A stretch of 64,000 nt of DNA from assembly GCA_947646015.1 (NCBI GenBank), contig CANSEY010000004.1, positions 124,001 through 188,000 on the forward strand, in the 5' to 3' direction. Below the pieces are notes generated by a model. It was given only the letters and a program-made list of their open reading frames with translations, was not told the DNA's origin and did not search any database. Made by a program: the position numbers and the translations under genes. The DNA comes from an uncultured Bacteroides sp. (GTDB lineage Bacteria > Bacteroidota > Bacteroidia > Bacteroidales > Bacteroidaceae). Shown here piece by piece: positions 8,318-16,907 of the stretch (positions are counted from its first letter, which is position 1; each line of letters starts with the position of its first letter).

Positions 8318-11011
8318 TTATTTCAAAGTAACTTCTTTTTTTACAAAGGCTTTTACCAACATTATTCTTTTGTCGGGATTTTCATTTATGATTGTATATG
8401 ATCGGGCAGCAGCAGGGATGACAAAAGTCTCTGCATAATTAAAGCGTTGTTTCATGCCGTCCTCTGTTTCAATGCAAACGGAGTCTCCTTCTACTATCAT
8501 ACATACATGGCATGTATTTTCTGTATTCATTTGAATACGGTCTTTGAAGGTGTAACGATATACATCATAAAAATGCTCTTTATGAGTAGGTAGATGCTCT
8601 ATAGTACACTCCTGATTTTCTTTCATGATATATGGATGGCATATCAATTCCTGGATTACTTTTTCCCCTTTTCTTTCAAAATATAGATTATTCATTCCGT
8701 GTTGAATGTTTAGAGGTCGTGGTTTCCCGTCTAATCCCATGCGTATCCAGTCGTACATTTTAAATGTGAAAATATAGGGTGCGCTACTTATTTCCAATAC
8801 CACGCAATCTTTTCCTGAAGCATGTATGGTGCCATTGGGAATAAGAAAGAAATCGTGCTTTTTAGCTTGGTGTTTTTGAACAAACCTTTCTATCTCTACC
8901 TTCGTTGCTTTTTGTTGACTTCGTTCCAAGGTATATTGGAATTCCTCAGGGACGATGTTGTCTTGAAAGCCTAAATATACACATGGCGAGTTTTTACAAT
9001 CCAATATGTAATATGTCTCATCTTGGGTGAATGGCATGTTAAAATGCTCTTGTATATATCGGGGGCGTGGATGGCATTGGATAGAAAGATTATCTCCGTC
9101 AAAGGTGTCTAGAAAGTCGAAACGTATCGGGAAATCGTACTTAAATGTTTCCGAACATTCTCCTAATATATTCTGATAATCACTATACATAAGAAAATCG
9201 AAAGATACTTCAAGCCGATATCCGTCACTCTCCAGCATTAGTCCGTTTTCAAGTACCATCAGTTCAAAAGACCATGCCAGATTATTTACTTCTTTATTTA
9301 ATCCTTGAATATGATTTTTCATCCATTGTCCTCCCCAGGCGCCAGGCTCGAACCATGGACGAACTCTGAAGAAATTGCGGCTCATTTTGTGCAATCCTTC
9401 TCGTAGGTCATTTCCTGAAATCATTAATAGTTCATCCCATTCTCTTTGTCCGTCAATAAGTAGGTCAATCAGAGGCAGGCATTGCTTTTTGTGCTTATTA
9501 AGAACAATCCAGTCTACAAAATATAGTTGTTTGTAAGCCTGTTGATTGTCTTTTCGATAATCTAATCCTAAATTATTGATGGCTCCGGCGCGCATTCTAA
9601 ACTGAATCTCATTTTTAGGAATATCAATATAAATCAGGGGAGCTTTCCATTGAGATAGGGCTGCTCCTGTACCTATAAATATATTTAAATCTGCTTCCGG
9701 GTCAGGTTGTATGGAATTAAGCTTATTTTCATCAAACCAATTAACCAAATGCTTATCAGTAATGGTGCCGAATAACGGATTATCTCCTCCAAGATAAGGA
9801 GCAATCATTTTTTCAATAGTCTGTGGATCTTTCATTGCTACACTGGAATGAAAGAATCGCACATTCTTTCCTCTTTTTCTGAGTTCTTCTCCTAACTTAA
9901 TGATTAATTCATCCCAAAAGACTCCAATATAACCATCTATTTTTATTTGGGAATGCTTTTCTATCCAGTCAGCTAGTTGGTTTATACCTTTCCCAATTTT
10001 GCCTTTTCCCAATGGAAATGCCGGGTATATATCATATTCTCCTGATGAGGTGGCAGTAGAGTTAGTAGGTGCAATAAATTGCTGTGTGTGTCTTTTCTCT
10101 TTTGTATTTTCCATATTTTCAAGTATGTTGCTTGTGTAAATAGCAGATCCGATTAATGGCGACATATCCCATAATTTACAGATATCTATTTTAGTGATTA
10201 AATTGAGTTTCTTTAATTGAAACTGAATATTATCTAAAAAGAAGTCAGAAGCTTTCGCTATATTTCCTCCTATAATAAGTTTCTCCGGTTTAAAATTTAG
10301 CAGGAATGGGGTTATGAATTCTACGAAATTTGAAGCGAAGTTTTCAAATAATGACTGTGCATTATTGTCTCCGTTCGAAGCGCGTAGTGCGATTTCTTTT
10401 ACGCCAGTTACCTTTTTATCTGGAAATAGCATATTCCATGTATTTACAAACCATCTTGTCGAAAAAAAGTCATCTGCCATTCCGTCTCGGTAAGGTATGT
10501 TGTAGAGATATCCATGTTCAGGTATTCCTTCTGTCAGTTCGTTCAAAACAGTATCATTTTCAAGAAATGTACTTCCAAGTCCGGTGCCGATTGTGACTAT
10601 AATGCTTCTACTTGTGTCTTTTGCTGCTCCTGCATAATACTCTCCAAGGGCATAAGCGGATGCGTCATTTATGAAAACAGTATTCAGGTCAGATACTTTT
10701 TTAATTTCTTCTTTAAGGTTAAGACCGAAAAGTGACTGAAACTTTGGCACACCATAAATGGCAACTATACCTTTGGCATAGTCGCAAGGACCGGGCATGG
10801 CTATACCGATTCCGCCTAATTTAGATAGGGGCATATAGGCTTGAATGTCAGTAATAACTTTTCCGACTTTCGTAATGATGCTTGATGTTGAATCTGTGGC
10901 ATTCAGTTCTTCGTGAGATAGTATGTTTTGATGAATGTCATTCGTTAGAAGGTTGACGATTCCACCTTTTATATGTGTACCACCTATGTCTATTCCCAAA
11001 TAATACTTCAT
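8318..11011 (-). CDS. ROK sugar kinase fused to class I mannose-6-phosphate isomerase
   Basis: 897 residues in three parts. Residues 1-300 are a ROK kinase: phosphate-1 motif DIGGTHIKGG, catalytic Asp region FINDASAYALGEYY, and TIGTGLGS. The Cys-rich zinc motif common in ROK proteins is absent; only the His survives (PEHGYLYNIPYRDG). Residues about 310-570 are a linker domain I do not recognise (IDGYIGVFWDELIIKLGEEL...); it has the layout of a nucleoside-kinase-like Rossmann fold without a P-loop lysine, which is only a guess. Residues about 570-897 are a class I phosphomannose isomerase with zinc-site motifs LSIQCHPRPRY, DETYYILD and IPNGTIHASG. The protein would take mannose to fructose-6-phosphate in two steps in the cytoplasm. 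First gene of the operon, divergent from the GntR gene. Confidence 0.88.
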   Translation of the reverse strand: MKYYLGIDIGGTHIKGGIVNLLTNDIHQNILSHEELNATDSTSSIITKVGKVITDIQAYMPLSKLGGIGIAMPGPCDYAKGIVAIYGVPKFQSLFGLNLKEEIKKVSDLNTVFINDASAYALGEYYAGAAKDTSRSIIVTIGTGLGSTFLENDTVLNELTEGIPEHGYLYNIPYRDGMADDFFSTRWFVNTWNMLFPDKKVTGVKEIALRASNGDNNAQSLFENFASNFVEFITPFLLNFKPEKLIIGGNIAKASDFFLDNIQFQLKKLNLITKIDICKLWDMSPLIGSAIYTSNILENMENTKEKRHTQQFIAPTNSTATSSGEYDIYPAFPLGKGKIGKGINQLADWIEKHSQIKIDGYIGVFWDELIIKLGEELRKRGKNVRFFHSSVAMKDPQTIEKMIAPYLGGDNPLFGTITDKHLVNWFDENKLNSIQPDPEADLNIFIGTGAALSQWKAPLIYIDIPKNEIQFRMRAGAINNLGLDYRKDNQQAYKQLYFVDWIVLNKHKKQCLPLIDLLIDGQREWDELLMISGNDLREGLHKMSRNFFRVRPWFEPGAWGGQWMKNHIQGLNKEVNNLAWSFELMVLENGLMLESDGYRLEVSFDFLMYSDYQNILGECSETFKYDFPIRFDFLDTFDGDNLSIQCHPRPRYIQEHFNMPFTQDETYYILDCKNSPCVYLGFQDNIVPEEFQYTLERSQQKATKVEIERFVQKHQAKKHDFFLIPNGTIHASGKDCVVLEISSAPYIFTFKMYDWIRMGLDGKPRPLNIQHGMNNLYFERKGEKVIQELICHPYIMKENQECTIEHLPTHKEHFYDVYRYTFKDRIQMNTENTCHVCMIVEGDSVCIETEDGMKQRFNYAETFVIPAAARSYTIINENPDKRIMLVKAFVKKEVTLK

Positions 11012-11052
11012 AGTTATTATGATTTAATTAATTAGTATGTCTGAACATATAA

Positions 11053-11066
11053 ACATTTGCAAATGT
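11053..11066. promoter_or_regulatory. 14-bp palindrome, candidate GntR operator
   Basis: ACATTTGCAAATGT is a perfect palindrome that overlaps the -7 element of the leftward mannoside operon and lies between it and the divergent GntR gene. A repressor bound here would block the leftward promoter. That the GntR/UTRA protein binds it is inference from position and symmetry. Confidence 0.5.
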
Positions 11067-11089
11067 ATTCTTTTTCTTGAAAAGAACAA
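11060..11089 (-). promoter_or_regulatory. Promoter of the kinase-isomerase / GH92 / MFS operon
   Basis: On the minus strand, TTG (complement of 11087-11089), a spacer of exactly 19 bp, then TACATTTG (complement of 11060-11067). This fits the Bacteroides primary-sigma consensus TTTG/TTG-N19-21-TAnnTTTG and places transcription about 40 nt ahead of the start codon at 11011. Confidence 0.75.
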
Positions 11090-11095
11090 AAAGTA

Positions 11096-11126
11096 TTGCC
11101 TGTTTTTATTTTTATTTTTATCTTTG
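11096..11126 (+). promoter_or_regulatory. Promoter of the GntR regulator gene
   Basis: TTG at 11096-11098, 20 bp, TATCTTTG at 11119-11126, a good match to the Bacteroides consensus. Transcription would begin near 11133, leaving only about 8 nt before the ATG at 11141, so the mRNA would be almost leaderless. This also rules out the longer reading that begins with TTG at 11096. Confidence 0.7.
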
Positions 11127-11140
11127 TAAAAAAGTTAATC

Positions 11141-11875
11141 ATGAAGATATTAGTTAACCATAACAGCGCAATCCCCCTTTATCTTCAGATAGAAGAACAG
11201 TTGAGGACTATTATCAAAGGGGAGGAATATAAACAAGGTAAAATGCTTCCAAATGAAATTGATTTGTCTAAACAATTGGGCATATCTCGTAATACCTTGA
11301 GACAGGCGATTAATAACCTTGTGAACGAAGGATTGCTGATGAGGAAAAAGGGAGTAGGTACAGTTGTTGTAAATTCAGCTGTATGTTCCAAAGCTCAGAA
11401 TTGGATGAGTTTCACACAGGAAATGAAAACTTTGGGAATTGTACCAATGAATTATGAACTTCATGTTAGCTGGACAAAGCCTACAGATGATATAGCCCTT
11501 TTTTTTAATGCTCCTGATGTAAAAAGAATACTGAAGTTAGAGCGTTTACGTGGAAATCAAGAATACCCTTTCGTGTACTTTATATCCTATTTTAATCCTA
11601 AAATAGGTTTAACAGGAAGTGAGGATTTCTCCAGACCTCTTTATGAGATATTGGAAAGAGATTATCATGCTATTGCAAAAGTTTCTAAAGAAGATATTAG
11701 TGCCAGGCTGGCTGACAAGTACATTGCTGGTAAGCTTGAGATAAAGGTCGGAGATCCAATTTTGGTGCGTAAAAGGTTTGTTTATGATCCCGAAGGGTGT
11801 CCGTTGGAATGGAATATAGGATATTATCGTGCGGATAGTTTTATTTATTCACTTGAGTTTGAGAGAAATATTTGA
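11141..11875 (+). CDS. GntR-family (HutC/UTRA) transcriptional regulator
   Basis: 244 residues. Residues about 8-75 form a winged HTH of the GntR type (IPLYLQIEEQLRTIIKGEEY, then ISRNTLRQAINNLVNEGLLM and KKGVGTVV). Residues about 90-240 match the UTRA effector domain of the HutC branch, ending in GCPLEWNIGYYRADSF, a typical UTRA strand pattern. Such proteins usually repress and are released by a small sugar or sugar-phosphate. It is transcribed away from the mannoside operon with a shared intergenic region, so it probably controls that operon, perhaps sensing a mannose-derived phosphate. This would replace the hybrid two-component or sigma/anti-sigma regulators more usual for Bacteroides PULs. 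Confidence 0.9.
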   Translation: MKILVNHNSAIPLYLQIEEQLRTIIKGEEYKQGKMLPNEIDLSKQLGISRNTLRQAINNLVNEGLLMRKKGVGTVVVNSAVCSKAQNWMSFTQEMKTLGIVPMNYELHVSWTKPTDDIALFFNAPDVKRILKLERLRGNQEYPFVYFISYFNPKIGLTGSEDFSRPLYEILERDYHAIAKVSKEDISARLADKYIAGKLEIKVGDPILVRKRFVYDPEGCPLEWNIGYYRADSFIYSLEFERNI

Positions 11876-11900
11876 TCTTATACTCATAAAAAAGTGAAGA

Positions 11901-12464
11901 TTATAAGGATGCCCGAATCCTGCTCAGCGACTGCGGTGTTATCCACAGATAAGATGCAATGTACTTTAAAGGCACATATTGCAACAGTTCCGGAGTCTCC
12001 TTGATAAGAGTCAGGTAACGTTCCTTCGCTCGTGGACTGCCGGAGTTGATGAGCCAGTTTTCTTGCAGAAGAAGCTGGTGATCCATCAGCCGCAGTCCCA
12101 GATTGGCTAGTCCGATGGAAGAATGATATAATTGATTCAAGGTTGCGCGGGATATACTGTAGGCTACACTGTCGCACATTGCTTCAATATTAATCAGTGA
12201 ATAAGCATTGTCTGCATATCCCTAGACGGAGAAAGCTGCTTCTCCGTCTGAAGCGAACTAGATGGTGGCATCTGCTCCGTCTTTGTGGTAATATGCCCGC
12301 CATATTCCCGTTTTTATAAAATAAAGGTTGCTGTTCTTTGTCCCTTCGCGTACAATGAGGTCTCTCTTTTTGAAATGTACTTCCTCCATACAGCCTAGTA
12401 AGGTCTGTACGTCACTTTCCAATACTTTATATTTGTCGCAGAGTTTTTTAATGAATGCATCCAT
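11901..12464 (-). pseudogene. Crp/Fnr-type regulator interrupted by two in-frame amber codons
   Basis: Read from the ATG at 12464 the frame would give a 187-residue Crp-like protein but has TAG at codon 69 (12258-12260) and codon 81 (12222-12224). The rest is intact: a cyclic-nucleotide-binding fold (FKKRDLIVREGTKNSNLYFI, KTGIWRAYYHKDGADATI), then FASDGEAAFSV, GYADNAYSLINIEAMCDS, and a C-terminal HTH (LKYIASYLWITPQSLSRIRA). Both TAGs sit where homologues I remember carry Trp, so each could be one TGG-to-TAG change. Three other Trp codons are still TGG. It starts 13 bp after the MATE gene and is probably co-transcribed with it. Simple inactivation is most likely; the C-terminal HTH part could start at the ATG at 12179. 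Amber read-through is a less likely alternative. Confidence 0.8.
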
Positions 12465-12477
12465 GTTGCAAATATAC

Positions 12478-13833
12478 TCATAGTCGGTGGACCATGAAGC
12501 GATCTTTGAAATAAATTCCGATAATATAGAGAGTCGTTAACAATTCTGCCAACGGAACAGCCAACCATATTCCCGGTACTCCTAAAACAAGTGGAAGTAC
12601 AAAGAATCCGATCAGCATGAATACCACTCCCCGCAGAAGAGTGATGATGGTGGCTCGTTGACCTCGTCCGATGCTCTGGTAATAGCCGATGCCTATCATA
12701 TTGGCGGCAAAAAATATGAATCCAACCCCAAAATAAGGAATGCCATTGACCGCAATATCAAAGGCCGGACAGCTTCGGTCAATGAACAACGAAACAATAT
12801 TCTGACGGCATAGAAACGTGATGATGAAAAAGCTGATTCCGCAAATTAAAGCTGTACGGATGGCAAGATGCAGGGCTTTTCGAACCCGATCCGGTTGCCC
12901 GGCACCGAAATTATAGCTGATAATCGGCTGTGCGGATTGTGCGATGGCATTGTACACCATAAAGATGATGGGGAAGAAGTAGCAGGCAATGCTGAACGCA
13001 GCTACTCCGTCTTCTCCGAGATGATGGATAAAGACATAATTCCCTAAAAACATCATACAGGCGATGGAAGCCTCACTGATGAAAGCGGAAGTTCCCAGTT
13101 TTATCATATAGCCACCGTTACGGAGCGTTAGCATCAGGCTTTTCAAACTTAGCTTGATGCGATGCAAATGAATGTTGCGGGAGAACCGCGTAAGATAGAT
13201 TACAGTCATCAATCCACCTACTACTGTTCCCAGGCTGGTGGCAAAGGCAGCACCCATCATTCCCCAGCCAAATTCAAAGATGAAAATATAGTCGAATATA
13301 ATATTGAATATAGCTGCGATGGCATTGCACATCATGGCATAATTGGGAGATCCGTCCAGCCGGATGAAAAACATGCCTGTGCTCAATAACTCATAGAATA
13401 CGAGGAAGGGTAGATACCAGATCATATATTCTATGACAAGAGGCAATAATCTGTCTGAACTTCCGAGTAAGCATCCCAATGGCCCTACGAAGCAAAAACA
13501 TAAAGCAGACATCACTAATACGATGAACGTAGCGAATACAAGAGCCTGAGTAATGTTGATATTTGCCGCCTTGCGTTTACCTTGAGACAGATAGATGGAA
13601 GCGACTACTGAGCCTCCGACTCCGAACATCAGTCCGATGCCTGTTGCGATCATAAAAAGTGGAGCTGTTATATTGACGGCAGCTAGGGCGTCACTGCCTA
13701 TTCCCTTACCTACGAATATGCCGTCTGTAATAACGAATATAGCTGAGAATACCATTCCCAGTACCGTAGGAACTAATAACTTACGAAACAACATGGAGAT
13801 GTCCATACTACCGAAATCAATACTATCTTTCAT
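12478..13833 (-). CDS. MATE-family multidrug/cation antiporter
   Basis: 451 residues, about 12 membrane segments, the usual MATE length. Typical N-terminal segment MDISMLFRKLLVPTVLGMVF, then TDGIFVGKGIGSDALAAVNI (the family's D-x-x-[FV]-[VI]-G-x-x-[GL]-x-x-A-x-A pattern) and the matching half in the second repeat (HHLGEDGVAAFSIACYF). It sits in the inner membrane and exports drugs or organic cations in exchange for H+ or Na+; substrate unknown. It has its own promoter (TACCTTTG at 13874-13867 on the minus strand), separate from btuD upstream, and is followed by the broken Crp-like regulator. Confidence 0.92.
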   Translation of the reverse strand: MKDSIDFGSMDISMLFRKLLVPTVLGMVFSAIFVITDGIFVGKGIGSDALAAVNITAPLFMIATGIGLMFGVGGSVVASIYLSQGKRKAANINITQALVFATFIVLVMSALCFCFVGPLGCLLGSSDRLLPLVIEYMIWYLPFLVFYELLSTGMFFIRLDGSPNYAMMCNAIAAIFNIIFDYIFIFEFGWGMMGAAFATSLGTVVGGLMTVIYLTRFSRNIHLHRIKLSLKSLMLTLRNGGYMIKLGTSAFISEASIACMMFLGNYVFIHHLGEDGVAAFSIACYFFPIIFMVYNAIAQSAQPIISYNFGAGQPDRVRKALHLAIRTALICGISFFIITFLCRQNIVSLFIDRSCPAFDIAVNGIPYFGVGFIFFAANMIGIGYYQSIGRGQRATIITLLRGVVFMLIGFFVLPLVLGVPGIWLAVPLAELLTTLYIIGIYFKDRFMVHRL

Positions 13834-13866
13834 AACTTTTTATTTTTAGTTTGTTGAAAACATCTG

Positions 13867-13913
13867 CAAAGGTAGATGGATGGAAGGAGATTAAAATTAT
13901 CATTTGATAATTT
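13867..13913 (-). promoter_or_regulatory. MATE promoter with an upstream palindrome
   Basis: The complement of 13867-13874 is TACCTTTG, a good -7 element about 35 nt before the MATE start. Just upstream, 13894-13913 holds two perfect 9-bp arms (AAATTATCA / TGATAATTT) around 2 bp. This symmetric site in the -33 region suits a dimeric regulator, possibly the adjacent Crp-like protein before it was interrupted. No TTG -33 is visible, which would fit an activator-dependent promoter. Confidence 0.55.
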
Positions 13914-13956
13914 CCGCCTGTCATGCTTGTTTTTGTTTAATCAGGATATGGGATAT

Positions 13957-14712
13957 TTATCTGATTCTTATTTTCATGGCTTGTGCGTCGAATGTTACCG
14001 ACTCATTATGGAACAGTCTTTCTATATGTCCGCTCGTTATCATCTCATTGGTAGGCAGGCTGTAGAGTTGAGGATTATCAATCAGCATGATTGTGTCGCA
14101 AAGTGAGAGAGCGATGTCCAGGTCGTGTGTGGAAAACAGGATACACTTTCCTTCCTTTTGCGTCAGCTTCCGGAGAAGCAGACAGAGTTCGTAGCGGTTG
14201 GGCAAGTCAAGGAAGGCGGTAGGTTCGTCGAGCAGGATGACAGGAGTGTCCTGTGCAAGGGCACGGGCTATCATGATGCGTTGGCATTCTCCGTCGGACA
14301 TTTTGTCCATCGTCTTTTCCGCATAGCTGTCCATGCCTACCAGGTGCATGGCGTTGTCCACCTTCTCCTTGTCTTCTCCTTGCAGCTGACCGAGCCAGTT
14401 GGTATAGGGAGCACGTCCCAGTGCGACGACGTCTCTGCATCGCAGGTTGGCAATGCGCACTTTGTCGGTGGTGACGAAGCTGATGTTCCGTGCCAGTTCT
14501 TCCGGTTTCAGTGAAGCGATGTTGTTCCCGTGTAGGATAATTTCTCCGTTTTGGGGCTTTTCCAGTCCCATGACGGCACGCAGCAGTGTACTTTTTCCTG
14601 TGCCGTTTCTGCCGAGCAGTGCGACGAGTTGTCCTCCCGTGATGTGGGCGGAGACTTTTTCCAGCAGCGTACGCTGTTCGTATCCCAGTGTCAGGTCTTT
14701 GAGTTGAATCAT
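13957..14712 (-). CDS. btuD: Cobalamin ABC transporter ATPase, BtuD-like
   Basis: 251 residues with a full ABC ATPase set: Walker A GRNGTGKST (near residue 34), Q-loop region, signature MSDGECQR (near 136), Walker B VILLDEPTAFLD and the switch His in FSTHDLD. The family is the FecE/BtuD group that serves iron-siderophore and B12 importers; B12 is assigned from the locus (riboswitch, btuG, btuB). The start overlaps the permease stop by 4 bp, indicating translational coupling. It is the last gene of the leftward B12 transcript. Confidence 0.85.
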   Translation of the reverse strand: MIQLKDLTLGYEQRTLLEKVSAHITGGQLVALLGRNGTGKSTLLRAVMGLEKPQNGEIILHGNNIASLKPEELARNISFVTTDKVRIANLRCRDVVALGRAPYTNWLGQLQGEDKEKVDNAMHLVGMDSYAEKTMDKMSDGECQRIMIARALAQDTPVILLDEPTAFLDLPNRYELCLLLRKLTQKEGKCILFSTHDLDIALSLCDTIMLIDNPQLYSLPTNEMITSGHIERLFHNESVTFDAQAMKIRIR

Positions 14713-15725
14713 TTGAATATACGCAAGTTTTTACCTATTACCCATAAAATAACCGGAACTCCCAGCAGTGCGGTGATACAATTCACCGGCAGCAGGAATT
14801 TCTTGGCGATGATGTCGCATATCAGCATGGCGATAAGTCCTGTCAGCATGGTGCCCGGCATCAGTATCCGGTGGTCGGCGTTATCAAACAGCAGCCGGGT
14901 GATGTGCGGCACTGCCAGTCCGATGAATCCTACGGGGCCGCAAAAGGCGGTGACTGTTCCTGTCAGCAGTGCTGTAGAGATGAAGACAAGCGTCCGCGAG
15001 CGTTTGATGCTCATGCCCATCGTGCGTGCGTAGTTTTCGCCAAGCAAGAGCAGGTTCAGTGACTTGATGCAGGCTACGGAGAGCAGCAGACCTATGCACA
15101 CAACCGGTATCATGATAGACAGCTGTCCGGCTGTGATGTGGCTGAGCGATCCCATTGACCACAGGGTGAACATTTTCAGTTGTTCCGCCGAACTTAGATA
15201 CTGCAATATCTGGATGATGGCTCCCGCTACGTAGCCTATCATGACTCCCATGATCAGTACGCCCAGTATATTCTTTACTTTTCGGCTGATGATGGCTACG
15301 CCCAGCAAGATGACGGCGGTCCCTATCCAGCCCGAACCTACGATGCCGGCGGATTGCAAAAGTGGGAAATCTGCCCAGCCTAGCAATGGGGCACCTAATA
15401 TAAACAACGCCACTCCGAGTCCCGCACCGGAACTGACTCCCAGCAGATAAGGGTCTGCCAACGGATTCTGGAAAACGGTCTGCATTTGCAGGCCGCTGAC
15501 CGACAAGGCGATACCTATCAACCCTGCTACTACTACCCGTATAAAGCGGATGGAGAGAAGAATGTTGCGTGTCATCTCGTCGCATTCGCCTCCGGTCAGT
15601 ACGGCCCATACTTTGGGGATGGGGATATAAGTGTCCCCTGTCGCCATATCTATTAATAATAAGACTACGGCGATTATTCCCAGAGTGATGAATAAAAGAG
15701 TGGTGTGCCTACGAGGTTGCTTCAT
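14709..15725 (-). CDS. btuC: Cobalamin ABC transporter permease, BtuC-like (FecCD family)
   Basis: 338 residues with about ten membrane helices. FecCD signatures are visible: GLQMQTVFQNPLADPYLLG, SSGAGLGVALFILG, and the ATPase-coupling loop GPVGFIGLAVPHITRLL close to the C-terminus. As in BtuC, two copies would form the inner-membrane channel with two BtuD. The start overlaps the binding-protein stop by 4 bp. The family also carries haem and siderophores; B12 is assigned from the riboswitch-controlled locus. Confidence 0.87.
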   Translation of the reverse strand: MKQPRRHTTLLFITLGIIAVVLLLIDMATGDTYIPIPKVWAVLTGGECDEMTRNILLSIRFIRVVVAGLIGIALSVSGLQMQTVFQNPLADPYLLGVSSGAGLGVALFILGAPLLGWADFPLLQSAGIVGSGWIGTAVILLGVAIISRKVKNILGVLIMGVMIGYVAGAIIQILQYLSSAEQLKMFTLWSMGSLSHITAGQLSIMIPVVCIGLLLSVACIKSLNLLLLGENYARTMGMSIKRSRTLVFISTALLTGTVTAFCGPVGFIGLAVPHITRLLFDNADHRILMPGTMLTGLIAMLICDIIAKKFLLPVNCITALLGVPVILWVIGKNLRIFK

Positions 15726-16861
15726 TCCAGGTGTCTGTAATAATAGGTTGAGTCGGATATAAGTTCGGGATGAAAGATATGAATCAGATCACGCAATACG
15801 ACGTCAGGCCGTACGACTGCCGATTCCCAGTAGTCATTGCCTCCTGTGGCGGTTATCCGCAGGTTGTTGTTATAAACAGTTTTATCACGAACAGATTTGG
15901 CATCGGCAAACTTGGGATTCATGTTTTTCAGTTCGTCCAGTGTGGATGCCGTGCCTACATTGATCCAATAGTCTGCTTTTTGTATCAGTCCGTAGGCAGT
16001 TTCCAGGCCGATGGGGGCGGAGCTGTTGGAGGTGTTCTCCTTGTATATATAGTCGGCTCCTGCGTCAGTGACCAGTTGTACCATGTAGCTCTGGGTGGAA
16101 GGCATCACCCAGCTGTCGTTCCACGGGGTGTTGAACATCACGGTAGGGCGTTGCTCTACGGATGCGGTGAGGTCTTTCAGTGCCTGATAGCGTTTGGGGA
16201 TTTCCCTGAATACATCGATGCCTTTGTCACGGCTGTCTGTCAGTTCGGAGAGGGCAACCAGCCATTCGGCTTTGCCAAGCGGTGACTCTTCCAGATATTC
16301 TCCTACGTACATGTAGGGGATGGCTAGCTCTTTCAGTTTGTCCGTTACGGCAGTCTGGGCATCTCCGATACCATATAGCAGTACGACGTCCGGTTTCAGT
16401 CCCAGCAAAAGTTCGTAGTTCATCTCGGGACCCATATCTTTGATAGAATCTTTGTGGGCGAGGATGTAGGGATTGGCTATGTAGTTGATGCCGGATACGG
16501 CGACGATGCGGTCCACTTGTCCCACGGCGTCGAGCATGGCGATGTAGGAGGAAGACATACATACGATGCGTTGGGCTCCGGCAGGGATGGTCGGTCCGGT
16601 GAATCCTGTGGGGGGGAGCTCACCATTGCGGGAGATGAAGTAGGACATTGTTACATTTTTGGCTCCTTGCCACGGGTTGGATACTTGTATCAAGGTGCTT
16701 TGGGCATTCTTTGCGCCAAGTATCTTGAATCCGGTAGCATATTCGGGCGTGTATACGTCTTGCTTGAATGCTTCCAAAGAAGTTTTTTTATTGTATACGC
16801 AGCTTGCCAAAAAAAGGAGGCATAATAGCGTGATAGTTGAAATAATGGATTTAAATTTCAT
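15722..16861 (-). CDS. btuF: Cobalamin-binding lipoprotein of the ABC importer, BtuF-like
   Basis: About 379 residues from the ATG at 16861, which gives a lipoprotein signal (ITLLCLLFLASC). A longer reading to 16885 would overlap the predicted promoter. The class III binding fold is seen from residue about 95: AQRIVCMSSSYIAMLDAVGQ, then LGLKPDVVLLYG, a long linking helix, and a second lobe ending in WESAVVRPDVVLRDL, typical of BtuF/FhuD-type proteins. An N-terminal extension of about 90 residues precedes the canonical fold. It would pass B12 from the outer-membrane transporter to BtuCD. It overlaps btuC by 4 bp. A hairpin terminator and a TACTTTTG element lie just upstream, so btuFCD can be transcribed apart from the lipoprotein genes. 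Confidence 0.83.
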   Translation of the reverse strand: MKFKSIISTITLLCLLFLASCVYNKKTSLEAFKQDVYTPEYATGFKILGAKNAQSTLIQVSNPWQGAKNVTMSYFISRNGELPPTGFTGPTIPAGAQRIVCMSSSYIAMLDAVGQVDRIVAVSGINYIANPYILAHKDSIKDMGPEMNYELLLGLKPDVVLLYGIGDAQTAVTDKLKELAIPYMYVGEYLEESPLGKAEWLVALSELTDSRDKGIDVFREIPKRYQALKDLTASVEQRPTVMFNTPWNDSWVMPSTQSYMVQLVTDAGADYIYKENTSNSSAPIGLETAYGLIQKADYWINVGTASTLDELKNMNPKFADAKSVRDKTVYNNNLRITATGGNDYWESAVVRPDVVLRDLIHIFHPELISDSTYYYRHLE

Positions 16862-16882
16862 ACGGATGTTTTTATCTGAGGA

Positions 16883-16890
16883 CAAAAGTA
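16883..16890 (-). promoter_or_regulatory. Predicted internal promoter (-7) for btuFCD
   Basis: The complement reads TACTTTTG, matching TAnnTTTG, about 22 nt before the btuF start. It lies directly downstream of a terminator-like hairpin, so btuFCD may have a second transcription start that is not under the riboswitch. Confidence 0.5.
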
Positions 16891-16907
16891 GTAAAAAAGA
16901 AGAAAAA

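Noticed and set aside
11884..12177. Minus-strand open frame of 97 codons in an alternative frame beside the Crp-like gene
   Set aside because: The frame at 11901-12464 carries clear Crp-family sequence; the alternative has none.
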